Below, in pieces: positions 1-6,563 of a DNA stretch of 6,563 nt. The stretch is from Rhodobiaceae bacterium. GTDB lineage: Bacteria > Pseudomonadota > Alphaproteobacteria > RS24. Every line of letters begins with the position of its first letter. The stretch's first letter is position 1. The notes below the pieces were generated by a model. That model worked only from the letters and a program-made list of their open reading frames with translations, was not told the DNA's origin and made no database searches. The stretch spans positions 31,820-38,382 of the forward strand of contig NZFC01000036.1 in assembly GCA_002689195.1 (NCBI GenBank). The letters run 5' to 3'. The position numbers and the translations under genes were made by a program.

Positions 1-675
1 GTAAATGCCGGTTTTTTGTCGCGCGTCAGTGGCGGGCGCCCGCATGTCACGCTCAAACTGGCCGTGAGCAAAAACGGCTTCATGCGAACTCCCGATGGTG
101 AACCGCCGTGGATTACAGGGACGCTGTCGCGCAATATCGGCCACATGCTGCGGGCCACCCACGACGCAATTGTGACCGGACGCGGCACGCTTGAAACCGA
201 CGATCCAAGCCTCGATTGCCGCTTGCCCGGACTGGCGGATTGCGCGCCCCTGCCGGTGGTGATGAGCCGCAGCGGATATTTTCCGGCGACCTGCAAACTC
301 GCACAGCGCGCGGCCACACAAACTGTCGTGCTGGCGTGCGAGCGCGCAGACGCAGACGCGCATAATGGTGAGCTATGCAGTTTCGACAAATTGAGCCCGC
401 AAGTCCTGTTGGAAAATCTGGGTACGCGCGGCGTCAATCGTGTTTTGCTCGAATGCGGCCCGCAACTGGCCGCCGCGTTTTTGGCCGACGGATGCGTCGA
501 CGATATTGCGCTGTTTGAAGCGCCCCACGAAGTCGCCATGAGCGGGGAAAGTGATATATCACGCATGGGGCTGGCTTCGGCCGAGCTAAACCGCTATTTC
601 GATTGCATAGACCGCAAAGTTTTTGACGCCGACCGCTTCAGTCTCTGGCGGCGCAGGGCTGAACAGCAGAGATAG
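1..675 (+). CDS. ribD: RibD, C-terminal reductase domain (5-amino-6-(5-phosphoribosylamino)uracil reductase), 5' partial
   Basis: The reading frame is open from the first base and gives 224 residues before a TAG stop. This matches the C-terminal NADPH-dependent reductase domain of bifunctional RibD, which reduces the deaminated pyrimidine ribosyl intermediate of riboflavin synthesis in the cytoplasm. Visible motifs, counted from the window edge, are GFLSR (4-8), the GRPHVTLKLA strand (12-21), WITG (37-40), TGRGTLETDDP (59-69) and LLECGP (149-154), which corresponds to the VEGG/VEAGP strand of the family. The N-terminal zinc deaminase domain would lie upstream, outside the window. A TTG at 16 could be mistaken for a start, but the residues before it (NAGFL) fit the family, so the gene really begins further left. 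It lies 24 bases before ribE. Identification is firm; only the missing half is unseen. Confidence 0.93.
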   Translation, partial: VNAGFLSRVSGGRPHVTLKLAVSKNGFMRTPDGEPPWITGTLSRNIGHMLRATHDAIVTGRGTLETDDPSLDCRLPGLADCAPLPVVMSRSGYFPATCKLAQRAATQTVVLACERADADAHNGELCSFDKLSPQVLLENLGTRGVNRVLLECGPQLAAAFLADGCVDDIALFEAPHEVAMSGESDISRMGLASAELNRYFDCIDRKVFDADRFSLWRRRAEQQR

Positions 676-683
676 ACAGAGAT

Positions 684-688
684 GGGAG
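684..688 (+). promoter_or_regulatory. Ribosome binding site of ribE
   Basis: GGGAG followed by AAAG lies 11 bases before a GTG codon at 700. It supports that GTG as the start, which also gives the invariant MFTGI amino terminus of riboflavin synthase. Confidence 0.6.
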
Positions 689-699
689 AAAGATAGCAA

Positions 700-1314
700 G
701 TGTTTACAGGCATAATCACGGATGTTGGACGCGTGGCCTCGGTTTCGGGCAGTGGCGACACACGCTTTGAGATTGAAACCGTCTATGAGCCCGACAGCAT
801 TGATCTGGGGGCGTCCATCGCCTGTTCGGGCGTGTGTCTCACGGTTATTGAAAAAGGCACACGCGACGACAAGCACTGGTTTGCGGTTGAGGCGTCGAAA
901 GAAACGCTGGATGTCACAACCGCCGGCGACTGGCAGACCGGTCACAGCCTCAATCTGGAGCGCGCGCTGAAACTGGGCGACGAATTGGGCGGGCATATTG
1001 TGTCCGGTCATGTCGATGCCCTTGCAGAAATTGTAAACATCCGACCCGAAGGCGACAGCCAGCGCTTCACTTTTCGCGCGCCGAAAGACATTATGCGCTT
1101 TGTCGCGCCGAAAGGGTCAATCACACTCGATGGCACATCGCTCACGGTCAATGAGGTCGAGGGCGACACATTCGGCGTTAACCTCATCTCGCACACCCAG
1201 AGCGTGACAAGCTGGGGGGCGTCGCGCGCGGGCGACCGGGTCAATCTGGAAATTGATGTGCTGGCGCGCTACGTTGCGCGCCTCAAAGACACCGAAGGAG
1301 ACGCAAATGTCTGA
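700..1314 (+). CDS. ribE: Riboflavin synthase, alpha chain
   Basis: This 204-residue protein catalyses the dismutation of two 6,7-dimethyl-8-ribityllumazine molecules to riboflavin and a pyrimidine that is recycled by RibH. The start is a GTG, chosen because it yields the conserved MFTGI at residues 1-5, where Phe2 and Thr3 are family landmarks. Two tandem lumazine-binding barrels are visible: the first (about 1-96) carries CSGVCLTV at 42-49, and the second (about 97-190) opens with GGHIVSGHVD at 97-106 and carries PKGSITLDGTSLTVNE from 137, then NLISHT. Length is normal for the family (about 200). The last eight bases overlap the start of the next gene, which suggests coupled translation. 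Some groups call this gene ribC. No anomaly is seen. Confidence 0.96.
   Translation: MFTGIITDVGRVASVSGSGDTRFEIETVYEPDSIDLGASIACSGVCLTVIEKGTRDDKHWFAVEASKETLDVTTAGDWQTGHSLNLERALKLGDELGGHIVSGHVDALAEIVNIRPEGDSQRFTFRAPKDIMRFVAPKGSITLDGTSLTVNEVEGDTFGVNLISHTQSVTSWGASRAGDRVNLEIDVLARYVARLKDTEGDANV
1295..1300 (+). promoter_or_regulatory. Ribosome binding site deciding the start of ribB/ribX
   Basis: AAGGAG lies inside the end of ribE, six bases before the ATG at 1307. This strong site favours 1307 over the in-frame upstream ATG codons at 1253 and 1256, which would add 18 or 17 residues lying entirely within ribE. Confidence 0.8.
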
Positions 1315-2416
1315 ATACAGCCAGTATCTGTCGCCAACGGAGGATATCATTGAAGATGCCCGCAATGGCAAGATGATCGTTCTTGTTGACGCCGAAGATC
1401 GTGAAAATGAAGGCGACCTCATTATTCCCTCGCAAATGGCAACGCCGGAAGCGATTAATTTCATGGCTAAATTCGGGCGCGGGCTGATTTGCATGGCAAT
1501 GCCGCAAGACCGCTCGGACCAGTTGGGGCTTGAGTTAATGTCGCAAACCAACCGCTCGCGACACCAGACCGCCTTCACAGTTTCCATTGAAGCGCGCGAG
1601 GGTATTACCACCGGCATCTCCGCGCATGACAGGTCGCACACCATATCAGTGGCAATTGACCCGACCAAGGGTGCGACGGATATCGTATCGCCGGGCCATG
1701 TGTTTCCGCTGGTTGCGCGCGAAGGCGGCGTATTGATGCGCGCGGGTCATACCGAAGCCGCGGTTGATATTGCTCGCCTTGCGGGGCTTTATCCGTCCGG
1801 TGTGATTTGCGAAATCATGAATGATGACGGCACTATGGCGCGGCTGCCGGATCTGGTGCAATTTGCCCAATTGCACGGGCTGAAGCTGGGCACCATCGCC
1901 GATCTGATTGCTTATCGCCGCCGCAAGGACACGCTGGTCGAGCGCATTCACGAAACCGCTTTCGAAACCGAAGAGGGCGGCGATTTCAAGGCCATTATTT
2001 TCCGCAATACGGTTGAAAACGAAGAGCATATCGCGCTGGTGAAGGGCGATATTTCCGGTGCCACGCCGGTGTTGACGCGCTTTCACGCCGAAAATATCGT
2101 CACCGATGTGTTGGGCAGCGCCATGCCGCGCGCCAATACTTTGCGTCAGTCGTTGAAAATCATCGGCGATGAAGGGCGCGGGGTCATTGTTTTTATCCGC
2201 AACACCTCGCCGACGCCGTTTTCCGACACATTGAACCCGCAAGATAGCGGCGAAGCCATGCCGACGCGCTTGCGCGATTATGGCATGGGTGCACAGATTG
2301 TGCTCGACCTTGGCTTGCATGAGATTGAGCTATTGTCCGACACGCCGCGCACGGTGGTGGCGCTGAATGGCTATGACCTGAAAATTTCAGGCCAGCGCCC
2401 AATTTTCGGAGACTGA
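1307..2416 (+). CDS. ribB: 3,4-dihydroxy-2-butanone 4-phosphate synthase fused to a degenerate GTP cyclohydrolase II-like domain (RibBX type)
   Basis: The protein has 369 residues. Residues 1 to about 205 are a DHBP synthase domain that converts ribulose 5-phosphate to the four-carbon unit used by RibH: the acidic metal-binding loop DRENEGD is at 31-37, GHTEA has its His at 148, and a [12 protein letters not shown] stretch follows. Residues from about 209 to the end align with GTP cyclohydrolase II (RibA), including the C-terminal RDYGMGAQI and ALNGYDL segments. However, the three zinc-binding cysteines are replaced (Asn263, Pro274, Ala276) and the catalytic RQEGRG stretch reads RNTSPT. The second half is therefore unlikely to open GTP. 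Such hybrids are known in Proteobacteria as RibBX, where only the RibB half is active; databases often label them RibBA or RibA. The ATG overlaps the end of ribE by eight bases. Confidence 0.93.
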   Translation: MSEYSQYLSPTEDIIEDARNGKMIVLVDAEDRENEGDLIIPSQMATPEAINFMAKFGRGLICMAMPQDRSDQLGLELMSQTNRSRHQTAFTVSIEAREGITTGISAHDRSHTISVAIDPTKGATDIVSPGHVFPLVAREGGVLMRAGHTEAAVDIARLAGLYPSGVICEIMNDDGTMARLPDLVQFAQLHGLKLGTIADLIAYRRRKDTLVERIHETAFETEEGGDFKAIIFRNTVENEEHIALVKGDISGATPVLTRFHAENIVTDVLGSAMPRANTLRQSLKIIGDEGRGVIVFIRNTSPTPFSDTLNPQDSGEAMPTRLRDYGMGAQIVLDLGLHEIELLSDTPRTVVALNGYDLKISGQRPIFGD

Positions 2417-2421
2417 GGCCC

Positions 2422-2850
2422 ATGAGCAAAAACATATTGATTGTCGAAGCGCGGTTTTACGACGCGCTGGCTGATGCTTTGGTCGACAGCGCCGTTCACG
2501 CGCTGGAAGAAGCTGGCTGCCAATATGAGCGCGCGCAAGTGCCCGGCGTTCTGGAAATACCCGTCGCCGTCGCTTATGCCGCCAAAACCGGCAATTATGA
2601 CGGCTATGTCGCGCTGGGTGTGGTTATCCGCGGTGAGACGACGCATTATGATATTGTGTGCAGTGAAAGCGCGCGCGGGCTGATGGATTTGGGCGTGCGA
2701 GACGGGCTTGCCGTCGGTAATGGCATTCAGACGGTGGAAAATGAACAACAGGCCTGGGCGCGGTGCAACCGTTCCGACAAAGATAAGGGCGGTGGCGCGG
2801 CAAAGGCGGCGCTGGCACTTTTGGGCTTGCGCGACCAGTGGCACGTTTGA
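2422..2850 (+). CDS. ribH: 6,7-dimethyl-8-ribityllumazine synthase
   Basis: This 142-residue protein condenses the RibD-derived ribitylamino-pyrimidine with the RibB product to give lumazine, the substrate of RibE. Lumazine synthases assemble as pentamers or 60-subunit capsids. The sequence shows the substrate-binding RFYDAL near residue 11, VPGVLEIP, the phosphate-binding [12 protein letters not shown] with the catalytic His75, NGIQTVEN, and QQAWAR ending in Arg114, which in the family contacts the phosphate. Near the C-terminus DKGGGAA stands where many relatives have KGxEAA or KGxDAA, so an acidic residue is replaced by Gly; I think this is ordinary variation. The ATG lies five bases after the ribB stop, preceded by GGAG at 2408-2411. 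The stop codon TGA shares its A with the nusB ATG. Confidence 0.96.
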   Translation: MSKNILIVEARFYDALADALVDSAVHALEEAGCQYERAQVPGVLEIPVAVAYAAKTGNYDGYVALGVVIRGETTHYDIVCSESARGLMDLGVRDGLAVGNGIQTVENEQQAWARCNRSDKDKGGGAAKAALALLGLRDQWHV

Positions 2851-3356
2851 TGGCAGATTTAGAGCCAGACTCAAAACCGGGAAATGACCGCGACGCGCGT
2901 GCGGCGGCCCGGCTTTTGGCGGTTCAGGCGCTCTACCAGATGGACATTGCCAAAACGCCGCTGGAAAACATTATCAAGGAATTCGTATCGCATCGCTTGG
3001 ATGTGTCGATGGACGGCGTGGACATGCCAGAGGGTGATGCCGCCTATTTTGAAAAAATACTGCGTGGGGTCGTGGAAAACCAGACGCCCATTGACCGCCA
3101 GATTGACGATTGTTTGAGCAAAAACTGGCATTTGGCGCGTCTCGACAGCACCTTGCGCGCGATTTTGCGCTGCGGGGTTTTTGAGCTGACCTATGGCGGC
3201 GATGCGCCGACCGGGGTGCTTGTGTCGCAATATACCGATATTGCCCATGCGTTTTTTGATGGACCCGAAGGCGGCATGGCAAATGCGTTGCTCGACCGTG
3301 TCGGGAAGGGCGCGGCGCCCGACGCTAACCTGTCCGGCACGCAAACGCTGGAGTGA
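2850..3356 (+). CDS. nusB: Transcription antitermination factor NusB
   Basis: NusB, 168 residues from the ATG at 2850, binds BoxA RNA together with NusE (ribosomal protein S10) and prevents premature termination in rRNA operons. The all-helical fold is recognisable: ARAAARLLAVQALYQMD near the start, a central stretch ending in RLDSTLRAILRCGVFEL, and the closing YTDIAHAFFDGPEGGMANALLDRV. The usual V-I-N-E-Y before the last helices reads L-V-S-Q-Y, and the usual VNAVLD reads ANALLD; both are mild departures. In-frame GTG (2838) and TTG (2847) codons lie upstream, but the ATG forms a TGATG junction with the ribH stop, typical of coupled reinitiation. I see no Shine-Dalgarno sequence before it, which fits coupling. 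NusB next to ribH is a very common arrangement in Proteobacteria. Confidence 0.95.
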   Translation: MADLEPDSKPGNDRDARAAARLLAVQALYQMDIAKTPLENIIKEFVSHRLDVSMDGVDMPEGDAAYFEKILRGVVENQTPIDRQIDDCLSKNWHLARLDSTLRAILRCGVFELTYGGDAPTGVLVSQYTDIAHAFFDGPEGGMANALLDRVGKGAAPDANLSGTQTLE

Positions 3357-3367
3357 TCGGTGTTGCT

Positions 3368-4327
3368 ATGGCAAGGGACGAATTCGACCTAATCGCGCGC
3401 TATCTGGCACCGCTGGCTTCAAACGCCGCCGCGCGCGGTCTGGCCGATGATGCCGCCGTTTTTGAGGTACCGGCAGGATATCACGGCGTTGTATCGACTG
3501 ATGCGCTGGTGTCGGGGGTGCATTTTCCGGCCCATGCAACCGGCGATGTCGTGGCGCGGCGCGCATTGGGAAGCGCCCTGTCCGATTTAGCCGCCATGGG
3601 CGCGACACCAACGGGCTGTCTGCTGACATGGGGCATTGGCCCTGATTGGGACGAGAGTTTTTTCGCCGAATTTGCCGAAGCGTTTGGAGCCACTCTCGAC
3701 ACATATAATGTCGACTTGTGGGGCGGCGATACGGTGCGCGCGACCACGCCCTTCATATCTGTTTGCGTGCATGGCATTGGCCGTAAGCCAGATCTCTTGA
3801 GCCGGTCGGGGGCGCGCGCGGGCGAGGCGGTTTATGTGTCCGGCACGATAGGCGACGGGTTTTTGGGCTTGCAGGCTTTTGGCACAATGACCGATGCCGA
3901 CGCGGTTTCGGCTTACGCGGCACCCACCCCGCAACTGGCGCTGGGCCAAGCCTTGGCCGGTGTCGCATCGGCATGTATCGATGTTTCCGACGGGCTGGCG
4001 GCAGACCTCGACCATATTTGCCGCGCCTCGCAAATTGCCATGGAGATTGAGGCGGCTGCCGCGCCGCTGTCGGCGGCGGGGGTGGCCTATGCACAAGATA
4101 CGAATTTTCTGGCCGCTCTTTTGAGCGGGGGCGACGATTATCAACTGGCCTTTACCGTCAGCGCTGAAAACGCGCCTAAACTCGAAGACATTGGCCGCGC
4201 CGCACAGGTCGCGCTAACAAGAATCGGCACCGTCACGCAAAGCCTAGAGCAATCGTTTTCCGCGCGGTTTTTGGCCGCTGACGGCGCGGAAATCAGCTTT
4301 GCAAACCGCGGATACAAGCATTTTTAG
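3368..4327 (+). CDS. thiL: Thiamine-monophosphate kinase
   Basis: ThiL phosphorylates thiamine monophosphate with ATP to give thiamine diphosphate, the last step of cofactor synthesis. The 319-residue length is normal. Metal- and substrate-binding motifs of the family are all present: DDAAVF (Asp27, Asp28), TDALVSGVHF (Asp45), ALSDLAAMGATP, GGDT (Asp121), RSGARAGE, DVSDGLAADLDH (Asp205, Asp208) and SGGDDYQL (Asp256, Asp257). The acidic loops bind magnesium ions that hold the two phosphates in line. An in-frame GTG at 3353 would overlap the nusB stop by four bases, but ATG at 3368 gives the usual amino terminus (MARDEFDLIARYLAPL) and has GGAG at 3350-3353, 14 bases upstream, a rather long spacing. 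The start is therefore less certain than the identity. thiL after nusB is a frequent arrangement. Confidence 0.94.
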   Translation: MARDEFDLIARYLAPLASNAAARGLADDAAVFEVPAGYHGVVSTDALVSGVHFPAHATGDVVARRALGSALSDLAAMGATPTGCLLTWGIGPDWDESFFAEFAEAFGATLDTYNVDLWGGDTVRATTPFISVCVHGIGRKPDLLSRSGARAGEAVYVSGTIGDGFLGLQAFGTMTDADAVSAYAAPTPQLALGQALAGVASACIDVSDGLAADLDHICRASQIAMEIEAAAAPLSAAGVAYAQDTNFLAALLSGGDDYQLAFTVSAENAPKLEDIGRAAQVALTRIGTVTQSLEQSFSARFLAADGAEISFANRGYKHF

Positions 4328-4336
4328 AAAGTTTTT

Positions 4337-4383
4337 GCCAAATACTGTCTGGAAAAGGACTTTTTGTTGCTTTTAAGCCAAAT
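4337..4383 (+). repeat. Pair of GCCAAAT direct repeats, 40 bases apart
   Basis: GCCAAAT occurs at 4337-4343 and again at 4377-4383, each preceded by a run of T. The 40-base period is close to four helical turns. It might be a binding site for a regulator upstream of hppA, but a seven-base match in an AT-rich stretch may also be chance. Confidence 0.25.
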
Positions 4384-4454
4384 TTCGGGCACTTTCTCGA
4401 CACTTTAATCAGGGGGAGTGGCGCATCACGCGTCTAAAGTTCCTCGCCAACAAT

Positions 4455-4458
4455 GAGG
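4455..4458 (+). promoter_or_regulatory. Ribosome binding site of hppA
   Basis: GAGG lies eight bases before the ATG at 4467, a good spacing, and the resulting amino terminus is a hydrophobic first membrane helix as expected of the family. Confidence 0.7.
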
Positions 4459-4466
4459 TAGATCTA

Positions 4467-6563
4467 ATGAGCACTCTTATGTGGCTTATCTTCGCGTCTG
4501 GCGTTTTGGCCATCGTCTATGGAATTTGGGCGGTACGCAGCATTTTGGCAGCCGACGCTGGCAATGAAAGAATGCAGGAAATTGCAGCAGCCATTCAGGA
4601 AGGGGCCAGCGCATATCTGAGCCGCCAATATCGCACGATTGCTATTGTCGGCGTCGTGATTGCGGCGCTGGTGGCTTATTTCCTAGGGCTGAAAGTCGCG
4701 CTCGGTTTCGTAATCGGTGCCACGCTGTCCGGTCTGGCCGGTTATGTTGGCATGCTGGTTTCGGTGCGCGCCAATGTCCGCACCACACAAGCCGCCAGCA
4801 CCAGCCTCGCGGCGGGTCTTTCCATGGCGTTCAAATCCGGTGCTGTAACCGGCATGTTGGTCGCTGGGCTGGCCTTGTTGTCAGTCTCGGTCTACTTCGC
4901 CATTCTGGTCGACGGATTTGGCCTTGCCCCCGATAGCCGTCAGGTTATCGACGCGCTTGTGGCGCTTGGGTTTGGGGCCTCGCTCATCTCCATTTTTGCC
5001 CGTCTGGGCGGTGGTATTTTCACCAAAGGCGCTGATGTCGGCGGTGATTTGGTCGGCAAAGTCGAAGCCGGTATCCCCGAAGACGACCCGCGCAATCCGG
5101 CCACCATCGCTGATAATGTGGGCGATAATGTCGGCGACTGTGCGGGCATGGCCGCTGACCTCTTTGAGACATATGCCGTGACGATTGTTGCGACCATGGT
5201 GCTAAGCTCGATCTTCTTCACCGCCGACACAATGGTTATGATGATGTATCCGCTCGCTATTGGCGCGACCTGCATTGTCACCTCAATCATCGGCACGTTT
5301 TTTGTCCGTCTGGGCAAAAACAACTCGATTATGGGCGCTTTGTATAAGGGCTTCATCGCCTCGGCGCTGTTGTCGCTCATCGCGCTGTATTTTGTCACCG
5401 ATGCTGTTATCGGCCTTGAAACACAACGCAATATTGAAGATCAGGTGTTTAACGGCCTCGACCTTTACTTGTGCGGCTTTATCGGTCTGGTCATTACCGG
5501 TCTTATTATCTGGATTACCGAATATTATACCGGCGTGAATTACCGTCCGGTTAAATCGGTTGCCGCCGCGTCGGAAACCGGCCACGGCACAAACGTGATC
5601 CAAGGGCTTGCGGTTTCCATGGAAGCCACCGCGCTGCCCGCGCTGGTAATCGTTGTCGGTATCATTTCGACCTTCTCATTGGCCGGTCTTTTCGGCATTG
5701 CGATTGCGGTTTCAACCATGCTGGCGCTTGCTGGCATGGTGGTTGCGCTGGATGCCTTCGGCCCGGTAACGGACAATGCTGGCGGTATCGCTGAAATGGC
5801 CGACCTGCCGGAAGAGGTTCGCAACACAACCGACGCGCTGGACGCTGTGGGCAACACCACCAAAGCCGTAACCAAGGGCTATGCCATCGGTTCGGCGGGC
5901 TTGGGCGCGCTGGTTCTGTTTGCGGCTTACACGCAGGATTTGAAATATTTCACATCCAATCCGGCCGAATATCCGTATTTCGCCGGTGTCACAACCGACT
6001 TCTCCTTGTCGAACCCTTATGTTGTAACCGGCCTGTTTATTGGCGGGTTGCTGCCCTATTTGTTCGGGGCTATGGGCATGATGGCGGTCGGTCGTGCAGG
6101 TGGTGCGATTGTCGAAGAAGTGCGTCGTCAATTCCGCGAAAAGCCGGGCATTATGAAGGGCGAAGAAAAGCCGGATTATACCGCTGCGGTTGACCTTCTG
6201 ACGCGCTCGGCGATTAAGGAAATGATTGTGCCATCGCTTCTGCCAGTGCTGTCACCGATCGCGCTTTATCTAATCATTGAACAGATTGCTGGTCGTTCGG
6301 CGGCGTTTTCGTCGCTGGGAGCCATGTTGCTTGGTGTTATTGTCACCGGCCTGTTTGTTGCGCTGTCAATGACAGCCGGCGGCGGGGCGTGGGACAATGC
6401 CAAAAAATACATCGAAGATGGCAATCATGGCGGCAAGGGCTCGGGAGCCCCTAAAAACGCCGGCCCCGCGGGCCCCGGTGGGGGGCGACAAGCTGATCAG
6501 CGAACTCTCCAGCCGCCACCGCTGCGACATCGCGCTGATGCATGGCTGGCGGCAACGGCAGGG
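4467..6563 (+). CDS. hppA: Membrane-bound proton-translocating pyrophosphatase HppA, 3' end replaced or cut by the contig edge
   Basis: HppA sits in the inner membrane and uses pyrophosphate hydrolysis to pump protons. Residues 1-659 (to base 6443) match the family throughout, with many hydrophobic helices. The loops that bind magnesium pyrophosphate are intact: KGADVGGD (187-194) followed by [14 protein letters not shown] (216-225) and [12 protein letters not shown] (429-440). Lys466 in GNTTKA is the hallmark of potassium-independent proton pumps; potassium-dependent enzymes have Ala there. After [18 protein letters not shown] (642-659) the family continues with an EAHKAAVTGDTVGDP-like loop, whose aspartates are essential, and a last membrane helix. 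Here the frame instead gives 40 Gly/Pro/Arg-rich residues to the window edge without a stop. As written the protein would lack part of its active site; I think the genomic gene is intact and the end is chimeric. The gene is probably transcribed from its own promoter. Confidence 0.92.
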   Translation, partial: MSTLMWLIFASGVLAIVYGIWAVRSILAADAGNERMQEIAAAIQEGASAYLSRQYRTIAIVGVVIAALVAYFLGLKVALGFVIGATLSGLAGYVGMLVSVRANVRTTQAASTSLAAGLSMAFKSGAVTGMLVAGLALLSVSVYFAILVDGFGLAPDSRQVIDALVALGFGASLISIFARLGGGIFTKGADVGGDLVGKVEAGIPEDDPRNPATIADNVGDNVGDCAGMAADLFETYAVTIVATMVLSSIFFTADTMVMMMYPLAIGATCIVTSIIGTFFVRLGKNNSIMGALYKGFIASALLSLIALYFVTDAVIGLETQRNIEDQVFNGLDLYLCGFIGLVITGLIIWITEYYTGVNYRPVKSVAAASETGHGTNVIQGLAVSMEATALPALVIVVGIISTFSLAGLFGIAIAVSTMLALAGMVVALDAFGPVTDNAGGIAEMADLPEEVRNTTDALDAVGNTTKAVTKGYAIGSAGLGALVLFAAYTQDLKYFTSNPAEYPYFAGVTTDFSLSNPYVVTGLFIGGLLPYLFGAMGMMAVGRAGGAIVEEVRRQFREKPGIMKGEEKPDYTAAVDLLTRSAIKEMIVPSLLPVLSPIALYLIIEQIAGRSAAFSSLGAMLLGVIVTGLFVALSMTAGGGAWDNAKKYIEDGNHGGKGSGAPKNAGPAGPGGGRQADQRTLQPPPLRHRADAWLAATAG
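6437..6450. repeat. Short perfect inverted repeat at the point where HppA similarity ends
   Basis: GGGCTC, a two-base GG spacer, then GAGCCC. It spans the last HppA-like codons. Such a small palindrome may be chance in GC-rich DNA, but short inverted repeats are often seen at chimeric joints from amplification or at template switches. Confidence 0.4.
6444..6563. other. Foreign or misjoined tail, about 72% GC, not HppA
   Basis: The last 120 bases do not encode the conserved HppA C-terminus. By hand count 86 of 120 bases are G or C, against 67 of 120 in 6321-6440. A few residues just after the break (G-A-P-K-N-A) may be a decayed version of the expected E-A-H-K-A-A, so the true joint could be anywhere from 6444 to about 6480. 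The stretch 6462-6486 is almost pure G and C. From about 6478 the second plus-strand frame (codons starting at 6484, 6487 and so on) reads [20 protein letters not shown] and continues HGWRQRQ, which looks more like ordinary protein than the HppA frame does. One minus-strand frame is also open up to a stop near 6453. I do not recognise either. Confidence 0.6.

Larger units (their letters stand above)
4328..4466 (+). other. Intergenic leader between thiL and hppA
   Basis: This 139-base gap is the only substantial non-coding stretch. The first 85 bases are AT-rich, with runs of A and T, and contain two copies of GCCAAAT. I searched for a paired -35/-10 promoter: TTGCCA at 4336-4341, TCGACA at 4397-4402 and TTTAAT at 4404-4409 are single boxes without a convincing partner at 16-18 bases. 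Possible stem loops such as AAAAG-GA-CTTTT (4353-4364) are too weak and their loops too small to call a terminator. I infer that the hppA promoter lies here because the gene has its own leader, but I cannot place it. Confidence 0.5.

Noticed and set aside
676..699. FMN or TPP riboswitch in the riboflavin/thiamine cluster
   Set aside because: The gaps before ribE, ribB, ribH and thiL are 0 to 24 bases, far too short for either aptamer, and the thiL-hppA gap shows none of the conserved aptamer sequence.
1253..1306. Upstream ATG codons extending ribB by 17 or 18 residues
   Set aside because: The extension lies within ribE, has no good ribosome binding site, and is not part of the RibB fold; ATG at 1307 has AAGGAG at ideal spacing.
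1117..1668. Minus-strand open frame (183 codons) across the ribE/ribB junction
   Set aside because: Antisense shadow with no domain or ribosome binding site support, covering two firm genes.
1646..2320. Long minus-strand open frame (224 codons) opposite ribB
   Set aside because: It lies fully antisense to a well-conserved gene, has no recognisable motif, and mirrors the codon pattern of the plus strand in a GC-rich genome.
3587..4144. Minus-strand open frame (185 codons) opposite thiL
   Set aside because: Rich in Arg, Gly and Ala, as expected of shadow frames, with no family similarity that I recognise.
4328..4410. Intrinsic terminator after thiL
   Set aside because: The T-runs are present, but no GC-rich stem precedes them; possible stems have four or five pairs and two-base loops.
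6420..6563. Novel C-terminal extension of HppA
   Set aside because: The tail lacks the essential aspartate loop and last membrane helix, changes sharply in GC content, and another frame looks more protein-like, so a joint is more credible than a new domain.

Overview
The window is a short, dense piece of an alphaproteobacterial chromosome, all genes on the plus strand. It holds the end of a riboflavin biosynthesis cluster (ribD 3' part, ribE, a ribB gene with a degenerate ribA-like second half, ribH), followed by nusB, thiL and hppA (membrane-bound proton-pumping pyrophosphatase). The assignment to Alphaproteobacteria is inference from this gene order and from protein motifs, such as the KGADVGGD form of the pyrophosphatase substrate loop and the style of NusB and RibH. 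Nothing points to a genus.

Layout: 1-675 ribD reductase domain, open at the left edge; 700-1314 ribE with a GTG start; 1307-2416 ribB/ribX fusion, overlapping ribE by 8 bases; 2422-2850 ribH; 2850-3356 nusB, sharing one base with the ribH stop; 3368-4327 thiL; 4328-4466 the only real intergenic gap, AT-rich and probably holding the hppA promoter; 4467 to the right edge hppA. The first six genes are packed with gaps of at most 24 bases or with overlaps, so they very likely form one transcript with translational coupling. hppA has its own leader and a good ribosome binding site.

Function: RibD, RibB, RibH and RibE supply most of the riboflavin pathway. GTP cyclohydrolase II, the entry step, is not supplied here: the RibA-like half of the RibB fusion has lost all three zinc cysteines and the RQEGRG catalytic stretch, so a separate ribA is expected elsewhere. 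NusB (antitermination factor) and ThiL (thiamine phosphate kinase) are common passengers of this cluster. HppA couples pyrophosphate hydrolysis to proton pumping and carries the lysine typical of potassium-independent enzymes.

The one truly odd thing is the right end. HppA similarity is excellent to about base 6443 and then stops. The last 120 bases are about 72% GC by hand count, against about 56% just before, lack the conserved HppA C-terminus, and read more plausibly as part of another protein in another frame. This is best explained by a chimeric contig end or misassembly, less likely by a real rearrangement. Apart from that I see no sign of a previously undescribed system, mobile element, CRISPR array or RNA gene.
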